Positions 33,467 to 43,646 of a stretch of DNA of 64,000 bases are shown piece by piece. The position numbers were made by a program, and so were the translations under genes. Under the pieces are notes generated by a model. That model saw nothing but the letters and a program-made list of their open reading frames with translations. It did not search any database and had not been told where the DNA came from. This DNA comes from Bacteroidota bacterium (GTDB lineage Bacteria > Bacteroidota > Ignavibacteria > Ignavibacteriales > Ignavibacteriaceae). The stretch lies in the NCBI GenBank assembly GCA_021824565.1, contig JAKAKL010000004.1, positions 45,480 to 109,479 on the forward strand, written 5' to 3'. Position 1 is the first letter of the stretch, and each line of letters starts with the position of its first letter.

Positions 33467-35101
33467 TCATTGACCAAATAACATTCTAACAATAAATATT
33501 GCAGCCAGTACACCAACAATATCGGCTATCAAACCGGCGGCAAGGGCATGCCTAATTTTTTTTATATTCACAGCACCAAAGTAAACTGCGAGTACATAAA
33601 AAGTAGTCTCAGAGCTGCCATAAAATGTAGAGACTAAAATTCCTATGAAAGAATCCGGACCGTGAACTGAAATTATTTCCGCCATTATTCCAAGTGAGCC
33701 GCTGCCGGAAAGCGGCCGCATTAAAGCCATTGGTACAGCTTCCGCAGGCAATCCTATTAAGCTAGTAATTGGATGAAGCACATTCACAAGCCATTGCATT
33801 GCACCTCCGGCTCTAAAAATACCAATTGCAACAAGCATTGCGACAAGATACGGAATAATCCGAACAGCTATACTAAAGCCTTCTTTTGCTCCTTCTACAA
33901 ATCGTTCATAAACTTTTACTTTTTTGATCGCACCGTATCCTATAAAAATAATTATTAAAGCTGGTATAGCAAGTGTTGAAAAAATTTGTAAAACATTTTT
34001 TATGGCATTCGGTGAAATAAATTGAAGGAGCGGAGCAAAACTTTTATCTACTCTGGTATAAGCCGCTAATGAGATTAGCAAAATTATTCCAAGAAAGAAG
34101 AAAATATTTTTTAGATTGTTTTTCAGCCAAGAAGTTCTTGCTTCTTTTTTTAATGGAAATTTTTCTAAGATTTTTGCGGCTGTTATTCCGGCGACTGTAG
34201 CGCAGAAGGAACCAAACAATGAAGTACCGATGATTATTGCCGGCTCGGAACTGCCCGAAGCAGCCCGAATAGCAATTGCAGTAGCGGGGATTAAAGTCAT
34301 GCCCGCAGTGTTGATTGCAAGGAATGTGCACATCGCATTTGTCGCAGTTTCTTTTTCCGGATTTAATTCATTCAATTCTTCCATTGCCTTTAAGCCGAAG
34401 GGAGTAGCAGCATTCCCAAGCCCGAGCATATTTGCCGAAATATTCATAATCATTGAGCCCATTGCGGGATGATCGGAAGGTACATCGGGAAATAATTTTT
34501 TAGTAACTGGCTTAAGCCATTTTGCGATCATAGAAATAAGTCCGGCATCTTCGGCAACCTTCATAACACCTAGCCACAACGCCATAACTCCGATAAGTCC
34601 GAGAGAAATGTTTACGGCTGTTCCGGCATAATCCAGCGCAGCGGCAGTTACCTCTTTTAGTTTTAGAAATGATACTTCTTCAAATGTAATTTGAGCCGCA
34701 ATCGACGAGGGTGAAATTAAAGAATCAATTTTTATTTTTCCAAGGAGATCATCTTTGTTACCTGAAGACGCCGCCATTTCCTGCCATATTTGCGGAGCGG
34801 TTTGATCAACTTTGAAATAAATCGAGTTTTTAGTCTGATCTTTTTGAGTTGTAATTTGCGCGGGTATATTAATGCTTTGACCAAGTTTTTCATCATAAAA
34901 GCTATCAAAGTTTGCGGGTTCAACATGAAGGACTGCGTTGAAGCTTTGTGGTTTGCCTAGCTGAATTTGTTTTTCAACATTTAATGTAACGGCAAGAGAT
35001 TCGCCGTTTCTATATTTATTTTGATTTTGGTCAATTATGTCTGTTGTAATTGCAGCGCCAATTCCTAATAACAGCAAGGCGAGCCAAACATAATTAAGCA
35101 T
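33467..35101 (-). CDS. Nucleoside-recognition (SpmA/SpmB-like) membrane protein
   Basis: A 544-residue inner-membrane protein. Residues about 15-135 form a non-membrane domain between an N-terminal helix and a block of about 10 helices. The membrane part has two nucleoside-recognition (Gate) halves: SLGLIGVMALWLGVMKVAEDAG and NMLGLGNAATPFGLKAMEEL (SpmA-like), then PYLVAMLVAIGIFRAGGAM and MRPLSGSGSLGIMAEI (SpmB-like). In Bacillus SpmA and SpmB are separate and act in spore maturation. In non-sporing Bacteroidota the fused form is common and its transported substance is unknown. It is linked to the dehydrogenase downstream by a 3-base gap. Confidence 0.88.
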   Translation of the reverse strand: MLNYVWLALLLLGIGAAITTDIIDQNQNKYRNGESLAVTLNVEKQIQLGKPQSFNAVLHVEPANFDSFYDEKLGQSINIPAQITTQKDQTKNSIYFKVDQTAPQIWQEMAASSGNKDDLLGKIKIDSLISPSSIAAQITFEEVSFLKLKEVTAAALDYAGTAVNISLGLIGVMALWLGVMKVAEDAGLISMIAKWLKPVTKKLFPDVPSDHPAMGSMIMNISANMLGLGNAATPFGLKAMEELNELNPEKETATNAMCTFLAINTAGMTLIPATAIAIRAASGSSEPAIIIGTSLFGSFCATVAGITAAKILEKFPLKKEARTSWLKNNLKNIFFFLGIILLISLAAYTRVDKSFAPLLQFISPNAIKNVLQIFSTLAIPALIIIFIGYGAIKKVKVYERFVEGAKEGFSIAVRIIPYLVAMLVAIGIFRAGGAMQWLVNVLHPITSLIGLPAEAVPMALMRPLSGSGSLGIMAEIISVHGPDSFIGILVSTFYGSSETTFYVLAVYFGAVNIKKIRHALAAGLIADIVGVLAAIFIVRMLFGQ

Positions 35102-35139
35102 TTGATATTCCTTATTTATTCATTAGAGATAATTTAGAA

Positions 35140-35625
35140 TTATCCGCCGGTTTCTTCAAAAGCCTGGATCTCTTCAGTATCGATGATAAAAATTTCTTTC
35201 AAGCTAGAATTGTCTGTATCAGAATTCTCTTCCTTTTTATATTTCAAAAGGTATTGCTTGATCATTTCATCTATAATTTTCGTGTCATCAATTTTCCGGA
35301 TATAACCTGTAATATTTATTGATAAAAAATTATATGTCGGTTCAGTAATTAGAGTCCGTATCTTCTTTGGTTTAATCGCCTTCAATAGGGCAAATTTAGC
35401 TTTTACTTCAAAATTAATTTTATCGAACAACTCTTCTTCGTCGGGCAAAAAGATATAAATATTCTTGTCTAAATATACATACGTTACGGCAAGCTGGATA
35501 ATTTTTTCATCATGAGAGAAAACAGTAATAATTCCAGCAATAGATGATTTGAGCTCACTTTCAATTGTCTCAATATCTCTAACCGGCTGAATAATTCTTC
35601 GCATTCTGTACCTATTATTTTTCAA
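35140..35625 (-). CDS. Small cytoplasmic protein, possibly PNPOx-like split barrel
   Basis: A 161-residue soluble protein without signal or membrane segments. The N-terminal 110 residues have alternating beta-strand character (SSIAGIITVFSHDEKIIQLA, VTYVYLDKNIYIFLPDEEEL, FDKINFEVKAKFALLKAI), which resembles pyridoxamine 5-phosphate oxidase-like FMN-binding split barrels. No firm FMN-site motif can be shown. It lies between the helicase-nuclease gene (start 39260, stop 35640) and the SpmA/B-type gene, with 14 and 38 base gaps, so it is probably part of a polycistronic unit. The function is unknown. Confidence 0.65.
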   Translation of the reverse strand: MKNNRYRMRRIIQPVRDIETIESELKSSIAGIITVFSHDEKIIQLAVTYVYLDKNIYIFLPDEEELFDKINFEVKAKFALLKAIKPKKIRTLITEPTYNFLSINITGYIRKIDDTKIIDEMIKQYLLKYKKEENSDTDNSSLKEIFIIDTEEIQAFEETGG

Positions 35626-35639
35626 ACTACATTTTGTAT

Positions 35640-38600
35640 TTAAGCTTTAATACATCTGCCTGAATTTATAGAGAATCTACATTTTTTGCAGTGATTAAGA
35701 TTTTTAGGATAAACCTGTTGTGAAATATTTTGCAACATCAGATTTATATTATTCTTTATCTCTTTAAAATCATTCTGAGATAAGTTAAAAGTTATAAATT
35801 TTCCCGGATGCTCAAGGAAGATAAGAAATAACTTTATTTCTGGAACATCTGGAAATAATCTGCTTACAATATAAGAATAAAATTTCAATTGGTTTATATA
35901 CGTATAAGATTTTTCTTCTATTTCATCAATGCGAAGTTCATCCGTCTTATAGTCGACTATAATTATTTTTGGACCGTCAAAAATAATTTTATCAATAATT
36001 CCATGGAGGAAGTAAACATCTTCTTTAGAATAAACTTCAAACTCATTCTTATAATCATAATACTTCTTGATTTCCTTAAATATTTGCGAGTGTGAGTACT
36101 TTTCCAAAGTATTTTTTATTTCCGATTTAAGGGCAGCGATAACGTCACCTTGCAAACTAAATTGACCTGAATAATTAGCTGAAGCCTCATTCCACATCGA
36201 TTCAAAGCTTTCGATGTCAACCTCACGCTCTAACATTGTATGTATGATTCTGCCTTTTATCGCTGCAAAGCCCGAAGTTTCAATTAAATTATTTTCTTCA
36301 TCTTGGTCTTCCGTCTCAGTTTCTTCATCTTTAAAGTTGTATAATTTTTTTTTGAGATTAATTCTCTCATTGCTCTTCATATTTTCAAAGAAGGAATTTA
36401 AGCCAAGATCAAAGCTTAAATGATATTTTAATTGACACTGCGAATATACTGCATATTTTGTAGCAGATATAATTTCTCCTTTTGATTCCTCTGAGACATT
36501 TGCGATCATTATTTTTTTGGATAAGTAATCAGTCTTCGCGGAATCTTTTCTCAAAGCAGCTTCTGCACAGAATGAAACAATCGGGATATTCAACTCCAGA
36601 TTTTTAGTTTCATTAAAATATTTTTCCTCTTTAGATTTTAAGAAAGTCAGTTCTGATTTTATAACCGCTTCTTGTTCATCAAGATTAATATTTAAGCCGC
36701 TCGTTAAAAGACCAATAAAAGAATCTTTTTTTAACTTTAATTCTTTCCCCAAAGCCGCGCTTATTATTAAATATTTTTTTGCTCGTGTAACGCCTACATA
36801 AAAAAGTCTTTTTAGTTCGGCTAAGTTCTTCCTCTTGTTTATTAAGTCGTTAACTCCAACAATAGGCGCAGACACGTACTCTGCAAAATAATCTTCTTTA
36901 TAGGGAAGCTTTGTTAACAAACCGAAATTTTTATCAACCGATATGGATTTGCTTTTTGTTAGATCCGGAGATGTGCTGTCGTTTGAATCGAACAAAAAAA
37001 CAACCGGAAATTCCAAACCTTTTGCCTGATGCAGCGTCATAAGTTTTATCGCATTAGAATCATCTGCCACAGCGGCTTGCGCTTCATCATAAGAATTTTC
37101 AATTGAATCTTTCAAGAAGTTTACATAGTCGTACAAAGTTTTAAAGCCTTGCGAATGATAATTAATTGTAAGTTGAATCAACTTCTTGATATTTGCAAGC
37201 TCCTGTTCGCCGTCAGGCTTAGCGGCAGCTACAGCAAGGTAATTTGTTGTATTAAATATTTTCCTCAACAAGAAAACAAAGTCGGCGCTAATATGTTTGT
37301 TTTTAATCTCATAAAGTGTTTCAGTTTTCTTTTTGGCTGCAATATTTTTTTCACAATAAGCGATCAGCTTATTATAAAAATTAATTCCAGGCTGCATTGA
37401 TATCTGGAATATATCCGGATCCGATAGTAAGCAAAAAGGAGAGCGGAGAAAACCTATTAAAGCCGCATCATTATTCTCGTCAAGAAGGAAAGAAAAATAA
37501 TTATATACATCATAAATCATTTGGCGCTGATAAAAATCTCTGCCTCCAAGAATTAGGAAAGGGATTTTGAATCTTATAAAAACTTCTTCAAGTTGTTTGA
37601 ATGATTTTCTCTTCCGGCAAAGTATTGCAATATCCTGCCAACTTATTTTTTCTTCGCCTCCCTGGGAAACCAGTTGTAAGATTCTTCTCGCAACTAATTC
37701 CGGCTCGCTCAATGACTCGGAACCCTCGGTATAATCTGTCTGAGAATTATTTTTAGAGATAAGTATTTCAATTTTCCCTTTTACTTTTTCATCCACAGCA
37801 CAAACTAAATCTGAGTGATGAACTTCATTATAAAGTTCATTTGGGTCAGAAAATAAATTCCTAAAAAGCACATTGGTAAACAAACATAGTTCCGGCGACA
37901 TCCTGAAACTATCCGGAAGAGATAGCAAAGAGTTGTTCCCGTCAATCTCCTCAATATTTTTTTTTGTTCTGTTAAATACTTCAAGTTCGGCATCTCTGAA
38001 CATATAAATACTTTGCTTCTCATCGCCCACGACAAATAGATTTCCTTTTTTTAACTCTTCAAGAATCGGCAAAAAGATATTATACTGTATTTCATTCGTG
38101 TCCTGATATTCATCTATCAACAAATATTTATATTTCTCAGACAAAGCATTCCTGACAGATTCATTTGTAATTGTTGCTTGTGTATGCAGAAGGATATCTT
38201 CGTAATCTAAATAACCATTCTCTCTTTTTTTCTTCGAGTATAATTCTAAAGCTTCGTCAAAAAATGAGATAATTTTTTTACCACATACTGCTAACGCTAG
38301 TTCAAGCTCATTATGATTATCGCTTACCTGAATAAATTCCAAATCATCAATAAAACTTTCTAACTGATTTACTTTCTCTTCAAGATTTACCCTGAGCTTG
38401 GCAGCTAAATATCCTATTTTCTTAATCGTTCCATCTTTAGTCGAAATCTTATTTTTAATTTTGGTCAGCAAATTTAACTTAGGTAGAAAATCCTCTTGTA
38501 AACGTGCTTCATTCAGAAAGGCCGATACTTCGATGGCTAAAATATTTTCTTGATTTGTAGATAAAACGACTTGATTGATTTCATCTATTATATTTAAGAT

Positions 38601-39260
38601 TGAATTGCTTCTGCTACCAAATATTTTTTCTGAATATTCAGCGAAAGAATTATAAAAATATTCTGCGATTTTGCTATCGCTCTCATGATAAATCTTCCTC
38701 TTGACAGCAAGGACATTTTTCCTCTGCTTAATTAGAGACGCAATTTGTTTTGCTAAGATATTCTTAGAAGAAAAAATTCTGATAAGATATTCCAGATCAC
38801 CTTTCTTTTTATCGTCTCTTAAATAATTTTTAATTGATTCTTCAATTGATAATTCAATAAACTCATTCGAAAGCCTTTCGTCGATAGGAATAAAGTTTGC
38901 GTCAAGATTTGCTTCAATCGGAAATTCTTTCAGAATATCTATACAAAAAGAATGTATCGTTGAAATATTTGAAGACACTAATTGTCTGCGAATAGACTCA
39001 AGTTTTTTCTTTTCCAGAGTGCTGGCTGATGCCGTGTAGCATTCATCAATTTCATTTGCAATTTTTTTATATAGCTCGCCGGCAGCTTTATCTGTAAAAG
39101 TTATCGCCGCAATATTTCGCAAAGATATATTTTCGTTTAAGGCTATTTGCAAATATCTTTTAGATAAGACAAAAGTTTTACCGGAGCCGGCATTAGCAGT
39201 CAATGAAATATGATTTTTATAATTAAGCGCTCTTTTTTGATGTTCCGTAAGCAAACCCAT
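35640..39260 (-). CDS. UvrD/AddA-type helicase with C-terminal RecB-family nuclease
   Basis: A 1206-residue helicase-nuclease for double-strand break processing. Superfamily 1A helicase motifs appear in order: Walker A TANAGSGKT (21-29), ITFTDKAAGEL, YLLIDEYQDTNEIQYN, VVGDEKQSIYMFRDAE, TLHQAKGLEFPVVFLFD and YVGVTRAKKYLI. The C-terminal PDDEXK nuclease region reads GIIDKIIFDGPKIIIVDYKTDE in family terms, with Asp and Lys of the DYKT motif in place. Cysteines in YSQCQLKYHL and in CKKCRFSINSGRC (C-x2-C-x8-C) suggest the iron-sulfur staple known from AddB and Cas4-like nucleases. No AddB partner gene is adjacent. The gene is followed 14 bases later by 35625 and preceded 3 bases by the giant histidine kinase. 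Confidence 0.9.
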   Translation of the reverse strand: MGLLTEHQKRALNYKNHISLTANAGSGKTFVLSKRYLQIALNENISLRNIAAITFTDKAAGELYKKIANEIDECYTASASTLEKKKLESIRRQLVSSNISTIHSFCIDILKEFPIEANLDANFIPIDERLSNEFIELSIEESIKNYLRDDKKKGDLEYLIRIFSSKNILAKQIASLIKQRKNVLAVKRKIYHESDSKIAEYFYNSFAEYSEKIFGSRSNSILNIIDEINQVVLSTNQENILAIEVSAFLNEARLQEDFLPKLNLLTKIKNKISTKDGTIKKIGYLAAKLRVNLEEKVNQLESFIDDLEFIQVSDNHNELELALAVCGKKIISFFDEALELYSKKKRENGYLDYEDILLHTQATITNESVRNALSEKYKYLLIDEYQDTNEIQYNIFLPILEELKKGNLFVVGDEKQSIYMFRDAELEVFNRTKKNIEEIDGNNSLLSLPDSFRMSPELCLFTNVLFRNLFSDPNELYNEVHHSDLVCAVDEKVKGKIEILISKNNSQTDYTEGSESLSEPELVARRILQLVSQGGEEKISWQDIAILCRKRKSFKQLEEVFIRFKIPFLILGGRDFYQRQMIYDVYNYFSFLLDENNDAALIGFLRSPFCLLSDPDIFQISMQPGINFYNKLIAYCEKNIAAKKKTETLYEIKNKHISADFVFLLRKIFNTTNYLAVAAAKPDGEQELANIKKLIQLTINYHSQGFKTLYDYVNFLKDSIENSYDEAQAAVADDSNAIKLMTLHQAKGLEFPVVFLFDSNDSTSPDLTKSKSISVDKNFGLLTKLPYKEDYFAEYVSAPIVGVNDLINKRKNLAELKRLFYVGVTRAKKYLIISAALGKELKLKKDSFIGLLTSGLNINLDEQEAVIKSELTFLKSKEEKYFNETKNLELNIPIVSFCAEAALRKDSAKTDYLSKKIMIANVSEESKGEIISATKYAVYSQCQLKYHLSFDLGLNSFFENMKSNERINLKKKLYNFKDEETETEDQDEENNLIETSGFAAIKGRIIHTMLEREVDIESFESMWNEASANYSGQFSLQGDVIAALKSEIKNTLEKYSHSQIFKEIKKYYDYKNEFEVYSKEDVYFLHGIIDKIIFDGPKIIIVDYKTDELRIDEIEEKSYTYINQLKFYSYIVSRLFPDVPEIKLFLIFLEHPGKFITFNLSQNDFKEIKNNINLMLQNISQQVYPKNLNHCKKCRFSINSGRCIKA

Positions 39261-39263
39261 TTT

Positions 39264-42200
39264 TCACCCTTTGAATTTCGGGATTGTAATTTTAAATTCG
39301 CAGCCCATCGTTTGTTTTCCTTCTAAGCAAATACTTCCTCCTATGTTTTCAAGAAAGCGTTTAGACATTTTGAGTCCCAAGCCCATGCCTTTAGATTTAG
39401 TAGTAAAGTTACTATCAAAAACTTTATTTTGAATTTCTGCCGGTATTCCTTTCCCGTCATCGCTGATCATTACCACAAAATCTTTTTCATTCTCTCTCAA
39501 GCTAATTAAAATATTTTTTGCCTCAGCCTGGATTGAATTGCGGATCAAATTAATAAACATTCTTCGCAACTGCGATTTATCACTTTCTATAACTGCATCG
39601 TCCACATCCGAATAAATTTTTATCCTAATTTTTTCCTCAATAAAAAGATTTACAGTGTCATTCATTATATTAATAAGATCAATCCTCTCCAAATTAAGAT
39701 TTGGCATTCTCGCAAACCTTGAGAACTCCGAAGCAATTAAACTTAGGTTTTCAATTTGATTAAGAATAGTTGAAGAAACTTTTTCAAAAATAGAATCCAG
39801 ATTAATATTTTTGTCTTTGTAAGCGACAAGCAATTGCTGCATAGCAAGTTTCATCGGCGTTAATGGGTTCTTAATTTCATGTGCTACCTGCTTAGCCATT
39901 TCTTTCCATGCATTTTCTCTTTCAAGTTCGGCAAGTTCTGTTTGATTTTTTTGAAGTTCCCGCGTCATAAAATTAAAGCCGTTAAATAGCTCTTTGATTT
40001 CCCCTCGCTGATTACTGTTAAGCTGGACATTAAAATCGCCATGTGCAATTGAACTCGTAGCCGTGGTTAACCTTCTTACCGGAGATGAAATCCTGTTAGC
40101 AAGTATTGCGCTTAAAATTATCATCAGCAAAGTTGCAAACGAATACACGCCAAACAAAAAGACGTCCAGATCAACTACCGAAAAAGACAAATGAACTTTG
40201 TTAAAGGCATCATTAACTCCAATGATAAAAGTTCTATCGCCGAAGTTTACTTTTTTATAATATGAATCGTAGACATAGTTATCAATGCGCTCATGCGCAA
40301 GATATTCACGGTAGTTCAAATAATTTAATTCATAATAAACTTGAGGATTTAAGCTGTTTGTAAAGAGACCCGCTTTATAGAATTGATCGCGTGAGTTATA
40401 AATTTGATTGTTTCCATTATAAATTCCAAAAGAAATTTTCATATCGCGGGCTGCGTTTTGGAACGCTTTAATAATATCCCCATTCTTAACTTCTATTATT
40501 TCCTCACGGATATTGTTTTCTAAGTAAATTGTGCGTTCGTTTAGTTCTTCAAGAATTGCACTTTGTTTTTTATCTTCAAAAATCTGGCGGCTGTATATTG
40601 CCAGTATTATTACCGGTATAATAGAGACAAATAAAAGCGCTATCATTAACTGGGCGCGGAATGAATATCTGAACGTTTTGATGTTTGTAAGAAAAATGAA
40701 AGTTGAAATCACCAGTATAAAAATACTGTGCACAAGAAATATTTTAAAAAAATTGAAAAGATCCCATGAAATTTTTTTCTCGCCTGTTGCTACGGCGGTT
40801 ATTTTCTCTGCTCCATTCTGAAAATTTCTTAATGCAAATACAATAAAATTTTCTCCGTTTAGATTAAGATTAAGCCAGGCTTCATTATCCGCATTAAAGC
40901 CTGCATTTATGATCGGCTTAATTTGCTCAAACGACGGATATATATCGCCGTACACTTGAGACAGCTTTGAATCTTTTAATAAAAATATTTTTAGATTGTT
41001 AATATCAAGAACTGAATTTATAAGGTTGCGTTTCGATTCTAAGAAATCCGGGATATTATTTACAAAAAATGTTTTGAGATCATAGCTGATGGAAGCGGAA
41101 AGATAACCGATCTTTATTCCTCTATCAATCACGGGGATAATACCAATCACTATTTTTTTCGCTGAGTCGCTCCGCTGGCTTAGTTCTATTATCTGCGGCA
41201 CGGGCGAATTATTCAAAGCATATTGGCTTAATGGAATTTTCTGTATCTCATCGCCTGCACTGAAAGACCCGAGCAGAGATAAATTTTTGTCGTAAATATT
41301 TATCGAAGAATTAAGTGACTCTTTTTGAAGCGAACTATTAGCCCATAATAAAAATGCTTCGCTGTTGTAATTAGAATAGCGGTTATAAAAACTTTCAATA
41401 CAATTTTTATTCTTAGCCGCGTTGCTCAACGCTTCAGATATTATAAAATGAAGCAGGTTGTCGTTCGGTCTGTTGATTTCGAAAGCTGTAGTTCTTAATG
41501 AAACTTTTTCCAATTCTATATTAAAGAAATTCATCAAAGCAATCGTAAATATTGAAGCGGCAATTGCTGCATAAATGAAATTGAACCGGTCATTACTCTT
41601 TACGAAATTCATTTTGTAAGAAAGGACAAACACTAAAGTGATAATCAAAAAATTTAAGAAAGGCGATAATAAAGGCTCGTTTTCATATATTAGAAAAAGC
41701 TGTCCGGTTACCTGGAAGAAAAGGAATAAATAAAGAAAATTTCTTTTTTGTTTTTTTATTTCATGTCGTTTTAAGAATGAACTGAGAAATATTATCAAGC
41801 CGCATAATATTACTATTATAGAAATTCCAAACAGAAGAACGTTTAAGTTCATCAAGATGGACGGAAGATTTGGAATCAGGTTTGGTTCTTTAAAGTACCT
41901 TAAAGTGGAATCAAATATTACGCTCTTGATTGAAGAAGCGAAGCCGCGAATTATCCACACAAAAATTATGACCGCAGGAACCAATATTATCCAAAATATT
42001 TTTGCCTGAGTTAGTACTCTGTTGCCCTCAGTTTCTAAATATTGCTGCAAATATGAAAACCCTTTTAGCACAATGATCAAAAATAGAAGAACAGTAATAA
42101 AAAACTCTATAGGAGATTTTACAATTCCACCGCCGAACGTTGAAGAAAAATACGAAGGCTCGGCTAACCCGCCTTCAATAAAGTTAGATGGAATTCCGGT

Positions 42201-43103
42201 ATAAAAAAGAAGCGCCCGGAATACGGAAATGCCCAAAGCAAATATCAGCATTTTTACAGCTCGATATTTAACTTTTGAAAAATCTTTTTTAAATCCAAAA
42301 CAAAGAAAGACAAATCCAACGACAATCAATATAGATTGTATATCGTTCGCAGTCTCGTAAATCGAGTTCAACTCAATATCAAGTGCAGGCTTATAAAAAG
42401 TAACCAGCCCAATTTTATTACCTGCGTTATTAAATATTTCAAAAGAATATTTTCTTCCGTCATTTGTTTTTTCATCGAAAGGCGTATAGGACATCTCAAA
42501 CTGGGTTAAGAATTTTTCGGAAATTGTTTTTGTAAAATTAACTCCCTCATAATATTGGTTATTAAGCTTATAATGCTTCTCGAAAGGTGCGCTGACTACA
42601 TAATAAAACTGATCGCCGTCTACATTTATAGTATCAGTAACAGTCAAATACGTAATTAAATTTGTTGAATAGAAATGTGCTTCACCTGCAGGAAATGAAA
42701 GCGGCAATATATCGTTTTGCTGCACGGCTATCTGATTGTTCCATGCAATTAACTTCCCGTTGGGAGCAAGAACTTCGATAGAAATTTTTTCATAATCTTT
42801 CCGGTTAACGAGCTTCAGCAAATCTGCATAAGAAGAGTTGTTAGGGTCTAAAGTGCGGCGCAATTCATTTTTGATTTTTTTGCTTTGCTCTAAAAGTTTA
42901 TTTTCATGCTCATTAAATAGAGCCGTAACTGAATTCTGTATCTCAGTTATTTTTCCTGAAAGAACGCCTTCCCAATTTGTCTCAACATTTTTTACTATTA
43001 TAGGCGTAATTATTCCGCAAGCAAAAACTAAGACTAAAATAAAAAAGACGATAGCAAAATATTTCCTATCGCCTTTTAGCTTCTCTAAAATTCCTGATGA
43101 CAT
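39264..43103 (-). CDS. Giant NtrY-like transmembrane sensor histidine kinase
   Basis: A 1279-residue sensor. The N-terminal half has several hydrophobic segments (near residues 20, 250-330, 370, 410-520) flanking extracytoplasmic domains, and a second pair of helices frames another sensor region (about 770-960). A HAMP-like segment (SSPVRRLTTATSSIAHGDFN) precedes the kinase core. The H-box is KQVAHEIKNPLTPMKLAMQQ with the phosphoacceptor His at about 1075, the N-box is LRRMFINLIRNSIQA, and the G boxes are DDGKGIP and GMGLGLKMSKRF. The AHEIKNPLTP wording is that of NtrY-type kinases. No response regulator is adjacent. The most NtrX-like protein in the window is the one at 1-1288, but this pairing is unproved. 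Confidence 0.9.
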   Translation of the reverse strand: MSSGILEKLKGDRKYFAIVFFILVLVFACGIITPIIVKNVETNWEGVLSGKITEIQNSVTALFNEHENKLLEQSKKIKNELRRTLDPNNSSYADLLKLVNRKDYEKISIEVLAPNGKLIAWNNQIAVQQNDILPLSFPAGEAHFYSTNLITYLTVTDTINVDGDQFYYVVSAPFEKHYKLNNQYYEGVNFTKTISEKFLTQFEMSYTPFDEKTNDGRKYSFEIFNNAGNKIGLVTFYKPALDIELNSIYETANDIQSILIVVGFVFLCFGFKKDFSKVKYRAVKMLIFALGISVFRALLFYTGIPSNFIEGGLAEPSYFSSTFGGGIVKSPIEFFITVLLFLIIVLKGFSYLQQYLETEGNRVLTQAKIFWIILVPAVIIFVWIIRGFASSIKSVIFDSTLRYFKEPNLIPNLPSILMNLNVLLFGISIIVILCGLIIFLSSFLKRHEIKKQKRNFLYLFLFFQVTGQLFLIYENEPLLSPFLNFLIITLVFVLSYKMNFVKSNDRFNFIYAAIAASIFTIALMNFFNIELEKVSLRTTAFEINRPNDNLLHFIISEALSNAAKNKNCIESFYNRYSNYNSEAFLLWANSSLQKESLNSSINIYDKNLSLLGSFSAGDEIQKIPLSQYALNNSPVPQIIELSQRSDSAKKIVIGIIPVIDRGIKIGYLSASISYDLKTFFVNNIPDFLESKRNLINSVLDINNLKIFLLKDSKLSQVYGDIYPSFEQIKPIINAGFNADNEAWLNLNLNGENFIVFALRNFQNGAEKITAVATGEKKISWDLFNFFKIFLVHSIFILVISTFIFLTNIKTFRYSFRAQLMIALLFVSIIPVIILAIYSRQIFEDKKQSAILEELNERTIYLENNIREEIIEVKNGDIIKAFQNAARDMKISFGIYNGNNQIYNSRDQFYKAGLFTNSLNPQVYYELNYLNYREYLAHERIDNYVYDSYYKKVNFGDRTFIIGVNDAFNKVHLSFSVVDLDVFLFGVYSFATLLMIILSAILANRISSPVRRLTTATSSIAHGDFNVQLNSNQRGEIKELFNGFNFMTRELQKNQTELAELERENAWKEMAKQVAHEIKNPLTPMKLAMQQLLVAYKDKNINLDSIFEKVSSTILNQIENLSLIASEFSRFARMPNLNLERIDLINIMNDTVNLFIEEKIRIKIYSDVDDAVIESDKSQLRRMFINLIRNSIQAEAKNILISLRENEKDFVVMISDDGKGIPAEIQNKVFDSNFTTKSKGMGLGLKMSKRFLENIGGSICLEGKQTMGCEFKITIPKFKG

Positions 43104-43561
43104 TAGTTAATGGTTATTTGTGTTATTTTCCAATTCTTCCCAACATGCTTAAGGGAGATATAAACCTGGGCTGTTTCATGTTTCCCCTTAAAAATATATT
43201 GATAGCCGCCGGTTCCATAAGGATTAGCTTCATCCAGTTGAACATTATCAAAGCTGAAAGCAGTTTCCTGGTAGTTCTTAAAAAAATCTTCAAGGACATA
43301 GTACGCCTGGTTAGAACTGTAATATCCAGTAGTTCCGTTTGATAAGTTCAGGTAGATTTGTCCGCTGAAAAATCTTGATATAGAAGAAACATCACCCGAC
43401 GAAATTCCGCTTTCAATCTCATTAAAGATTGAATGAATTACACTTTCAGAATTTCTGCCGTCTTTTTCCTGCAAAAATGCTTCTTCCTGAGCAGTCAATA
43501 ATGAACTAAATATTCCTATCGCAGAAATAAAAAATAATATTTGAATCTTCTTAATACTCAT
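43103..43561 (-). CDS. DUF4783 secreted protein
   Basis: A 152-residue protein with a signal peptide (LFFISAIGIFSSLLTAQEE). The mature part, VIHSIFNEIESGISSGDVSS and YYSSNQAYYVLEDFFKNYQE and GYQYIFKGKHETAQVYISLK, follows DUF4783, a SnoaL/NTF2-like family of Bacteroidota with a cone-shaped pocket and no known enzyme activity. The stop overlaps the start of the giant kinase by one base, so the two are translationally coupled. The pair may work together, for instance if the secreted protein modulates the kinase sensor, but this is inference only. Confidence 0.82.
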   Translation of the reverse strand: MSIKKIQILFFISAIGIFSSLLTAQEEAFLQEKDGRNSESVIHSIFNEIESGISSGDVSSISRFFSGQIYLNLSNGTTGYYSSNQAYYVLEDFFKNYQETAFSFDNVQLDEANPYGTGGYQYIFKGKHETAQVYISLKHVGKNWKITQITIN

Positions 43562-43646
43562 TTGCCTATGACAAATTTAAGTAATAAAATTAAGTAAATC
43601 TATATGAATGAAAAAAGCTATAAGAACACGAAAGAACTTGTTCAAT

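Noticed and set aside
33467..35101. Sporulation role from SpmA/SpmB similarity
   Set aside because: The fold is shared widely by non-sporing bacteria and no other sporulation gene is present.
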